Source: Planctomycetota bacterium (GTDB taxonomy: Bacteria > Planctomycetota > Phycisphaerae > WQYP01). Taken from it: a stretch of DNA of 5,311 nucleotides. The notes under the pieces were generated by a model that was not told the DNA's origin, ran no database searches, and was given only the letters and a program-made list of their open reading frames with translations. Below, one piece after another: positions 1 through 5,163 of this stretch; position 1 is the first letter of the stretch, and each line of letters starts with the position of its first letter. The stretch spans positions 1 through 5,311 of the forward strand of contig JAMDCX010000085.1 of the NCBI GenBank assembly GCA_023489375.1, read 5' to 3'. A program made the translations under genes and the position numbers.

Positions 1-448
1 AGGCTGCTTTCAGCCCTTGGAGCGGTTGCTTAATTCGCTGAGAAATAACTTTGGCTGGTAGATTTTTCAACCAGGTCAGGACATTGATAACCCGCAAAGA
101 ACTAATGTCCACATCCTGCCCCGGAGCCAGAGTTTCCATGGCCTGATGCGCCATACTGGGCTTGCGCCTGGCGGTTTGCACCGCCGCCGCCAGACGCGAA
201 TAGCACATGGCACATGGAGCCAGCACCCGATCCATACCCGCTCGCCGGGCCTTAAAGAGAGAATCCGCAGCCAGGCTGAAAGCAGCGGAATGATTAATAG
301 CATGGGCACATGATGCCCCGCAACACACCCATTGTGGAATTTCCCGCAAGGGTTCGTCCAATGCCTTGGCCACCGCACGTAAAGAAATATCATATTCGCT
401 GGCCGAACCAGTCAGACTGCAGCCGGGATAATATCCCAGTGGATTCAT
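1..448 (-). CDS. hdrB: Heterodisulfide reductase subunit B-like protein (CCG domain), partial: C-terminus beyond window
   Basis: The N-terminal 149 residues are visible; the frame stays open to the left edge, and the family is usually about 290-300 residues, so roughly half is missing. The seen part is one complete CCG (cysteine-rich) domain. It has YPGCSLTG (C10), CCGAS (C42, C43) and CAMCYSRL (C79, C82), giving C-x31-CC-x35-CxxC, the family spacing for ligands of a non-cubane [4Fe-4S] cluster. In methanogen HdrB two such clusters split the CoM-S-S-CoB disulfide; in bacteria the substrate is often unknown and may be a protein or small-molecule disulfide or sulfane sulfur. An extra cysteine, C47, lies just after the CC pair. 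The ATG (446-448) overlaps the hdrC TGA (445-447) as ATGA, and an AGAAGGTG ribosome-binding site sits at about 453-460, inside the end of hdrC. Translation is therefore probably coupled. The second CCG domain and the gene that follows cannot be seen. Confidence 0.93.
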   Translation of the reverse strand, partial: MNPLGYYPGCSLTGSASEYDISLRAVAKALDEPLREIPQWVCCGASCAHAINHSAAFSLAADSLFKARRAGMDRVLAPCAMCYSRLAAAVQTARRKPSMAHQAMETLAPGQDVDISSLRVINVLTWLKNLPAKVISQRIKQPLQGLKAA

Positions 449-1077
449 TTTTCACCTTCTTTCGGTACGCCTTTGTCCGGATGCGTCATTTGCTCCATGG
501 CCGATTGAACTTGCCGGGTATCAACGGCGTTGGCGGGGCGCAGGTGCAGTTTTCCCCGGCGGAACATTCCCATTCCAACCGCCGCGTCCTGTAACCAATG
601 ACCTGTGGCCATTTTGTAGCGTAACACCAGGCTCATTTCATCAATGCGCCCGCGCTTCAAAATTTCGGCTAAAAACCCGCGATGAAAATGTTGAATGTCA
701 CGACTGCGTTTATCGGTTGCCGCCAGCCCCAGTGCCAAAGCCTGTTCACGCAGAACGTCCATCGTTCCGGCAATGTCCACCCCTTGCGGACAACGCGTGG
801 TGCAAGCCTGGCATCCGGCACACAACCAACATGTTTGTGAATTTAGTGCTTGTTGGGCGTAATCTGCGGCCCGCTCCAGATCATCGGAAAATGCCGCTTC
901 CAGTTGCAGCAGCCGCATAATGCGCGTAGGACTGATCTCCATCACCCCCGGCACATTTTGTGGACAACCGGCTGCACAGCGTCCACATTGGTAACAATTG
1001 AGAGGAGAAGCCCCTGTCGCTTCTGCTATCAACTTAGCCAGCGTATTATCAGCTGGATGATGTTTATCCTTTTCCAT
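445..1077 (-). CDS. hdrC: Heterodisulfide reductase subunit C-like iron-sulfur protein
   Basis: A 210-residue ferredoxin-like protein that should carry electrons from a partner (HdrA or another oxidoreductase) to HdrB in the cytoplasm. Two [4Fe-4S] motifs are visible: C28-x2-C31-x2-C34-x3-C38-P, and C86-x2-C89-x2-C92-x3-C96-P followed by QGVDI, a typical HdrC signature. A further cysteine, C83, makes the second motif start CWLC. The C-terminal GMGMFRRGKL stretch also resembles HdrC proteins. The length is near the usual 180-250. The ATG at 1077 is favoured because an in-frame TGA lies only 9-11 nt upstream; the ribosome-binding site is weak (GTGAG, 8 nt away). It is the first gene of an hdrCB unit, with a likely promoter at 1139-1166. 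The pair could belong to a methanogen-like HdrABC, a Flx-Hdr bifurcating complex, or a bacterial sHdr sulfur-oxidising complex. No rhd/tusA/dsrE genes lie upstream, which argues weakly against the usual sHdr arrangement. Confidence 0.93.
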   Translation of the reverse strand: MEKDKHHPADNTLAKLIAEATGASPLNCYQCGRCAAGCPQNVPGVMEISPTRIMRLLQLEAAFSDDLERAADYAQQALNSQTCWLCAGCQACTTRCPQGVDIAGTMDVLREQALALGLAATDKRSRDIQHFHRGFLAEILKRGRIDEMSLVLRYKMATGHWLQDAAVGMGMFRRGKLHLRPANAVDTRQVQSAMEQMTHPDKGVPKEGEK

Positions 1078-1138
1078 GGTGCGGACTCACACGCAGTAAA
1101 GTCACATTCACCATCCAGCCCATTACTATCTACTTTTA

Positions 1139-1166
1139 ATTATTCGGATAGTTGTTGAGAAGTCAA
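1139..1166 (-). promoter_or_regulatory. Candidate sigma70-type promoter for hdrCB
   Basis: On the minus strand, TTGACT (1161-1166) matches the -35 consensus at five of six bases. AATAAT (1139-1144) matches the -10 consensus at five of six, with a 16-bp spacer. Reading the -10 as ATAATT would give a 17-bp spacer. Transcription would start near 1132, leaving a leader of about 55 nt before the hdrC ATG. This is the best promoter-like match in the gap, judged by eye only. Confidence 0.45.
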
Positions 1167-1168
1167 CA
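1153..1168. promoter_or_regulatory. Palindrome over the hdrC -35 box, possible operator
   Basis: TGTTGA-GAAG-TCAACA is a perfect inverted repeat with 6-bp arms and a 4-bp centre. Its right arm covers most of the -35 hexamer TTGACT of the candidate hdrC promoter. This is the expected position for a repressor of a dimeric helix-turn-helix type. A second, looser inverted repeat (AACAC with GTGTT, 1165-1188) begins inside it. No specific regulator can be named from the sequence. Confidence 0.35.
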
Positions 1169-1170
1169 CA

Positions 1171-1343
1171 ATTCCTGAAATTCGTGTTTGGCGGATATGG
1201 ACGTATTTTCAGGGGAAGGAACCAGATGCACGGTAGAAATGCCAAGGTTATAGGCGATTGGAACGGCGAAGTTGCACAATTACTGCTGTTTACAGATGAA
1301 ACACAGCCAGTATCGTATTTGAACTTCGCCGATTCCCTGAAAT
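1171..1343. repeat. Three copies of a TTCC(C)nTGAA(A)T motif
   Basis: TTCCTGAAAT lies at 1172-1181, TTCCCTGAAAT at 1333-1343, and an inverted copy, TTCCCCTGAAAAT on the minus strand, at 1205-1217. The copies differ mainly in the number of Cs. The first two can each pair with the inverted one over the core CCTGAAA. They could be binding sites for a regulator or pairing arms of a structured RNA; chance is not excluded in AT-rich intergenic DNA. Confidence 0.35.
1260..1336. repeat. Long imperfect inverted repeat able to form a single hairpin
   Basis: The outer arms CGGCGAAGTT (1264-1273) and AACTTCGCCG (1322-1331) are perfectly complementary over 10 bp. They are extended by GGAA (1260-1263) with TTCC (1333-1336) after a single bulged A at 1332. 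Inside, ACTGCTGTTT (1282-1291) pairs with AAAC (1299-1302), AGC (1305-1307) and AGT (1309-1311) across two small bulges, with a 7-nt loop (1292-1298). The element could be a structured RNA in the 3' leader-like region of the purL transcript, a small palindromic mobile repeat, or a DNA cruciform site. There is no T-tract on either side, so it is not a typical intrinsic terminator. The function is unknown. Confidence 0.5.
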
Positions 1344-1400
1344 ATTGGCACCTGCGGTATGCTGATTTTAGAAAATCCAGATCAGGCCGCGCGTCGATTT

Positions 1401-4355
1401 TTACCAATCCAGCGGTTTTAGCCAAGCCTGACGGAATTGCTCTACCGGCGTGTTGATAATCGTCTTACCACCGATAGAGCGCACCACCAGTTTTGGTTCC
1501 AGGGTAACGCGTCCCAGAATTCCAAAAGCCAGACCTCTTAACAGCCGCAACACCGCGTCCAGATGTTCAGGCTCCACTTCCAAAATGTAACGTGTGGGAG
1601 ACTCGGAAAACAGCAGAATATCATCGCGATCCACATTCTGATCATGCGGTACACCGGTAAGATCAATGACCGCCCCTGATCGCCCGGCAAAAAGCATCTC
1701 CACCAGAGCGACCGCCAATCCGCCTTCCGATGGATCATGCGCCGATGCCACCAGACCTCCGGCAATGAGTCTGGCAACCGTACGATGTAAATCCGGTGCC
1801 GCAGCCAGGTCCACCACTGGAATGCTCCGTCCAATCTGATTGTGCATTGCGTAATACCATGATCCGCCCATGTGCCGATGTGTCCGCCCTACCAGCAGCA
1901 GATAATTATCCGCAGTCTTGGCATCCATGGTAATACAACGTGATACATCGGAGATAATACCGATGGCACTGATCAGCAGGGTGTATGGGATGCAAATACG
2001 TTTACCTTCGTCGGTGATAAATTCATTGGACAGAGAATCTTTGCCGGAGATAAATGGTGTGCGAAACGCCATAGCCCCGTCATAACAGGCCTGACAGGCC
2101 CGCACAAGAGCGCCAAGGTGCATGCGATCTGTACACTTGGGCCAACAGAAATTATCCAATAACGCTGTGGTTTCCGGATCACCTCCGACGCAAACGACAT
2201 TACGAATCGCCTCATCCATACTATTTAAGGTCATCTGATAAGGATCCAGATCACCCAATCGCGGCTGGCAACCGTTGGCCAGAACCACCCCCCGCCTGCC
2301 GCCTGGAATCGGAGCTATGACGGCAGCATCACCGGGACCGTCACCACCGGGACCCACCAGCGGTTTAATGATGGTCGATCCCTGCACTTCATGATCATAC
2401 TGTCGGATAATCCAATGCTTACTGGCCAGCGTCGGCATGGACAATAACCGGGCAAGAGTCTGGCCATAATCTGTTGGCTCCGCCACGGTAGCCCTGGGCA
2501 ACACCGGTTCCTGCCACACGGCCTGCCGAATCGGACTCGGCAGACCGTCATGGATAAAGTTCATATCCAGGGAACCAACCGTTTCGTCCTGATAATGTAA
2601 CGTTAATTTTCCTGAACCATCAAACTCGCCAATGTCGGTAGCGTCTACATCCTCAGCCGCCGCCAAAGCTAAAAGTCGTGCCACATTTTCCGGGGGCACG
2701 GATAGGACAATTCTTTCCTGGGCTTCGCTGATCCAGATTTCAGCATAGTTCAGGCCGTCGTATTTCAATGGAACCTTATGCAATTCCACGGTGGCACCGG
2801 TATGGGCTCCCATCTCACCAATGGCGCTTGATAAACCACCGGCACCGCAATCGGTAATAGCGTTATACAACGGCCCCTTATCATCGTCCCGGGCCTGCAA
2901 AATGACATCCAACATCTGTTTTTCCGTAATCGCATTGCCGATTTGTACGGCATGGCTGAATTCATCACCATGCTTATCGGTTAAGACATCACTGGAAAAA
3001 GTGGCGCCATGAATCCCGTCACGACCGGTACGACCGCCAAGGAGAATAATCCGATCTCCGGATTTAGCATCTCGTTTGTGCGCCAGAGACCGTGGTAATA
3101 AGCCCACACATCCGCAGAATACCAGGGGATTGCCGATATAGCGTTGATCAAAATAAACCGCGCCATTGACGGTTGGAATACCCATGCGATTGCCGTAATC
3201 TCGAACCCCCGCTACTACGCGCTGGGCAATGCGGCGTGGATGCAATACTCCCTCCGGCACCTCAGTGGCCGGTGTGGATGGATCCGCAAAACAGAAAATA
3301 TCCGTACTGGCAACAGGTCTGGCCCCCCCGCCGGTGGCCATGACATCGCGTATGCACCCACCGATGCCCGTGGCCGCGCCACCGTAGGGTTCAAGGGCCG
3401 ATGGGCGATTATGCGTTTCTACTTTCATGCACACGGCCCATTGGTCATCCAGGGCGATCACGCCTGCATTATCCTTAAATACACTTAGTGTCCATGGCAA
3501 ATTCAGTTCTTTGGTGGCGCGAAATATTGTGGATTTCACGAGGTTGGCAATGACTTCCGTTTGATCGCCGGCAATACGATGTTCATGAATATCCTGTTCC
3601 ATGGAACCTGCGGGATGATGGGAAAAGTGTACTTGTGCTTTAAGCGTTTTATGAACGCAATGTTCACTCCATGTTTGCGCCAGAGTTTCAAGTTCCACGT
3701 CGGTAGGCGCTCGGCCCAACTTGCGGAAATGTTCTTGAATCGCTTTCATTTCCGCCAGGTCCAGGAACAGATGCCCACGCCGCGATAACTGCTGGAGCTG
3801 ATCGTCGGCCAGATCACGCAGCGGTATTTCCACGCGTTGGAATCTATAGGCCTGGCCATGCGGAAATTCCGCGGGGATATACGCGTTATCATGGATTTGC
3901 TCGATGGAATCATTGGCCAATATACGCCTGGCAATCTGGGCAGCGGTTTCCGCGGTCAGATGGCCGGCCAGCACATACCGTCGTCCCGTGCGTACCAGGA
4001 CCGGCTTAGATTGACGCGGCAATTCCAGCAAATCCGCAATTGCCATTTCGGCACTGGCGGCTACAGGATCCATGACTCCAGGCTTCAGATGCACTTCCAC
4101 CAACCGCCCCGCTCCTGCGGTTTCATGGCCAACAACCACGCGTTCCGTTACCGGATCCGCTAACAGGCGGCCGGCGATTTTATGTACCTGCGCCGGCGTG
4201 AGTATTTCCGGCGGGCCTTGCAATAAAAATACCCGTGCGGTCTGCACACCATGTACTTCGGCAATACCGAGTTGCCGAATTTCCGCAAGTACCGCATTAC
4301 CCAGCGGATCATCGGCAGAGTTTTGCGGATGAATTTCAATGCGATATACAGCCAT
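1401..4355 (-). CDS. purL: Phosphoribosylformylglycinamidine (FGAM) synthase, PurL with two fused PurS-like domains
   Basis: A cytoplasmic enzyme of de novo purine synthesis that converts FGAR to FGAM using ATP and ammonia. The 984-residue protein has two tandem PurS-like domains (about residues 3-76 and 85-160; note DPLGNAV and TARVFLLQG in the first, VEVHLKPGVMDP and RRILANDSIEQIH in the second), a linker (about 165-225), and two AIR-synthase-type halves. Core motifs visible are TWSEHCVHK (228-236), KVETHNRPSALEPYGGAATG (311-330), DCGAGGLSSA (502-511), FISGKDSLSNE (768-778) and HDPSEGGLAVALVEM (873-887). Small PurL is usually 600-740 residues and large PurL about 1290 with a C-terminal glutaminase. 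This one stops at KPLDW with no glutaminase, so it needs a separate PurQ. R317 replaces the second His of the common HNHP motif. The ATG at 4355 is chosen because AGGAG lies 4 nt upstream and PurS homology starts there; a GTG 14 codons earlier (4397) lacks such support. No other purine gene adjoins it. Confidence 0.96.
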   Translation of the reverse strand: MAVYRIEIHPQNSADDPLGNAVLAEIRQLGIAEVHGVQTARVFLLQGPPEILTPAQVHKIAGRLLADPVTERVVVGHETAGAGRLVEVHLKPGVMDPVAASAEMAIADLLELPRQSKPVLVRTGRRYVLAGHLTAETAAQIARRILANDSIEQIHDNAYIPAEFPHGQAYRFQRVEIPLRDLADDQLQQLSRRGHLFLDLAEMKAIQEHFRKLGRAPTDVELETLAQTWSEHCVHKTLKAQVHFSHHPAGSMEQDIHEHRIAGDQTEVIANLVKSTIFRATKELNLPWTLSVFKDNAGVIALDDQWAVCMKVETHNRPSALEPYGGAATGIGGCIRDVMATGGGARPVASTDIFCFADPSTPATEVPEGVLHPRRIAQRVVAGVRDYGNRMGIPTVNGAVYFDQRYIGNPLVFCGCVGLLPRSLAHKRDAKSGDRIILLGGRTGRDGIHGATFSSDVLTDKHGDEFSHAVQIGNAITEKQMLDVILQARDDDKGPLYNAITDCGAGGLSSAIGEMGAHTGATVELHKVPLKYDGLNYAEIWISEAQERIVLSVPPENVARLLALAAAEDVDATDIGEFDGSGKLTLHYQDETVGSLDMNFIHDGLPSPIRQAVWQEPVLPRATVAEPTDYGQTLARLLSMPTLASKHWIIRQYDHEVQGSTIIKPLVGPGGDGPGDAAVIAPIPGGRRGVVLANGCQPRLGDLDPYQMTLNSMDEAIRNVVCVGGDPETTALLDNFCWPKCTDRMHLGALVRACQACYDGAMAFRTPFISGKDSLSNEFITDEGKRICIPYTLLISAIGIISDVSRCITMDAKTADNYLLLVGRTHRHMGGSWYYAMHNQIGRSIPVVDLAAAPDLHRTVARLIAGGLVASAHDPSEGGLAVALVEMLFAGRSGAVIDLTGVPHDQNVDRDDILLFSESPTRYILEVEPEHLDAVLRLLRGLAFGILGRVTLEPKLVVRSIGGKTIINTPVEQFRQAWLKPLDW

Positions 4356-4359
4356 AACG

Positions 4360-4364
4360 CTCCT
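4360..4364 (-). promoter_or_regulatory. Ribosome-binding site deciding the purL start
   Basis: AGGAG (within GCAGGAG) lies 4 nt before the ATG at 4355. It supports this start over the in-frame GTG at 4397, which would add 14 residues with no resemblance to PurS. Confidence 0.75.
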
Positions 4365-4459
4365 GCAACAGCTCGCCGCCCAGCGCCTGTTTTCCACGCA
4401 CTGAACCGGTCAACATTATGCGCGAACGGCGGCAATTGTGCATCCCACTGCCAAAGCGC

Positions 4460-4486
4460 ATTATAGAAGTGAGAACGTCAAGGCAA
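4460..4486 (-). promoter_or_regulatory. Candidate purL promoter
   Basis: A perfect TATAAT (4460-4465) on the minus strand is preceded by TTGCCT (4481-4486, four of six -35 bases) with a short 15-bp spacer. The site overlaps the last codons of the upstream lipoprotein gene and would leave a purL leader of about 97 nt. I saw no purine riboswitch or clear terminator in that leader. Read-through from the lipoprotein gene is an alternative. Confidence 0.3.
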
Positions 4487-4915
4487 CGGTTTGGCGACCG
4501 GCATGGCAAAATGCAGGATCGTGCCGGCTGGTAATTTTTGGATGCGCGTGATGACCATTCGGTCCCGCGTCCAGTTTACTTTATAGGTAAAAGCCACTTT
4601 GTCACCGGAAGCAATTCCCGATAACGACACTCCGGGCGCAAGTTGATACGGCATGGTCATGGCCATCATTGGTGTCACGTGACCATTGAATCCCACCCAA
4701 TTGGCAATGGGTTGAGTTTTTAATGATATGCTCGCCGGGGATTGGCCCGGCAGTGGCAAGGCTTTGACAATAGCCCGCAGGTGATAGGTGTAGGTAATAC
4801 CCTGCTGGGTGCTGGAATTAGATGATGAAGAATGCTTTGAGCGGCAGCCACCCATCCATAACCCCATACCTATAATTAAAGCCAGTGCCAAATAATATCG
4901 AACCTGTTTTTGCAT
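4478..4915 (-). CDS. Envelope lipoprotein with a CusF-like copper-binding domain
   Basis: A 145-residue protein. It has a short basic N-terminus (K3, R6), a hydrophobic segment (about 7-21) and a lipobox-like MGGC with C24 as the likely lipidated residue, followed by a Ser-rich tether (26-38). The mature part (about 40-128) resembles the small beta-barrel of CusF and the related domain seen in some SCO1-type proteins: strand ISLKTQPI (63-70), TPMMAMTMPY (81-90), then SGIASGDKVAF (99-109) and MVITRIQKL (120-128). The M86-T-M88 pair matches the copper-ligand methionines of CusF. The CusF His and Trp ligands are not found at the same spacing, although H79, M83/M84 and W73 lie near. A role in Cu(I) or Ag(I) binding or delivery in the periplasm is therefore inferred, not shown. 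AAGGAG (4921-4926) lies 5 nt before the ATG. purL starts 122 bp downstream with no functional link apparent. Confidence 0.8.
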   Translation of the reverse strand: MQKQVRYYLALALIIGMGLWMGGCRSKHSSSSNSSTQQGITYTYHLRAIVKALPLPGQSPASISLKTQPIANWVGFNGHVTPMMAMTMPYQLAPGVSLSGIASGDKVAFTYKVNWTRDRMVITRIQKLPAGTILHFAMPVAKPLP

Positions 4916-4982
4916 AAAGACTCCTTAAAGATTCAATGTCTTTCGCCCCATGTAGACTTCCGATAAGTCCACTACAGAATTC

Positions 4983-5011
4983 ATTGTACGCCGACCGAAA
5001 AAAAGCGGTAA
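4983..5011 (-). promoter_or_regulatory. Weak candidate promoter for the lipoprotein gene
   Basis: TACAAT (4983-4988, five of six -10 bases) is preceded at 17 bp by TTACCG (5006-5011, three of six -35 bases). The spacer contains a run of seven Ts. The predicted leader is about 60 nt. It is found by eye only and is modest in quality. Confidence 0.28.
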
Positions 5012-5071
5012 CCGTTCGTGGGCCGGCCACCAGCATCGCCCGCCCCTGGCCGCGCCGCAATAAGTAATGAA

Positions 5072-5103
5072 TAATGAGACGGCCTGGCGGCCTTAATGAG
5101 ACG
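5072..5103. repeat. Direct repeat TAATGAGACG, two copies 22 bp apart
   Basis: Perfect 10-bp copies lie at 5072-5081 and 5094-5103, start to start 22 bp, close to two helical turns, so both would face the same side of the DNA. Between and partly within them is GGCC-TGGC-GGCC (5081-5092). The arrangement fits tandem regulator sites, but no regulator can be named. Confidence 0.4.
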
Positions 5104-5142
5104 TTGCGCTGCACTTAAAAGTACAGGAGTCGCAATGATTAT

Positions 5143-5163
5143 TTGCTCGTTGCTCGTTGCTCG
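5143..5163. repeat. Tandem 7-bp repeat, three perfect copies of TTGCTCG
   Basis: Copies occupy 5143-5149, 5150-5156 and 5157-5163, followed by a partial TTG. The unit is not a multiple of three, so a change in copy number would shift any reading frame across it. The related CGTTG recurs just after (5174-5178). Confidence 0.75.

Larger units (their letters stand above)
1078..1400. other. Intergenic region between purL and hdrC (323 bp), rich in inverted repeats
   Basis: No protein gene is convincing here. Open frames on both strands cover most of the gap, but they overlap each other and the 3' end of purL and resemble nothing I recognise. The stretch holds a promoter-like site for hdrC (1139-1166), a 16-bp palindrome over its -35 box (1153-1168), a second inverted repeat AACAC/GTGTT (1165-1169 with 1184-1188), three TTCC(C)nTGAA motifs, and a long imperfect hairpin (1260-1336). 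An AT-rich palindrome, GATTTT-AG-AAAATC (1364-1377), lies just after the purL stop. It lacks a GC-rich stem and a T-tract, so it is not a standard terminator. Confidence 0.7.

Noticed and set aside
310..594. Plus-strand frames over hdrB, hdrC and purL
   Set aside because: They are reverse-strand shadows of well-supported genes with conserved cysteine or PurL motifs.
1260..1336. Hairpin as an integron attC site
   Set aside because: The single bulged base and the fold are reminiscent, but no RYYYAAC/GTTRRRY core pair is present at the ends and no integrase or cassette genes are seen.
1260..1336. Hairpin as the intrinsic terminator of purL
   Set aside because: No T-tract follows the stem on the minus strand, and the 48-nt interior between the outer arms is atypical for a terminator.
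1364..1377. GATTTT-AG-AAAATC palindrome as a terminator just after purL
   Set aside because: The stem is purely AT-rich apart from its ends, the loop is only 2-4 nt and there is no following T-run.
1126..1425. Minus-strand 99-codon frame in the purL-hdrC gap
   Set aside because: It overlaps the purL end, has no recognisable domain and is opposed by an equally long frame on the other strand.
4356..4459. Purine riboswitch in the purL leader
   Set aside because: I could not find the three-way-junction core or a terminator/antiterminator pair in this leader.
4925..4984. Minus-strand 19-residue leader peptide before the lipoprotein
   Set aside because: Its ATG lies inside the candidate -10 box, it has no ribosome-binding site, and its stop merely coincides with the lipoprotein Shine-Dalgarno sequence.
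4818..5114. Minus-strand 98-codon frame (GTG start) upstream of the lipoprotein
   Set aside because: It overlaps the lipoprotein gene in another frame over its signal peptide, has no good ribosome-binding site and no recognisable domain.
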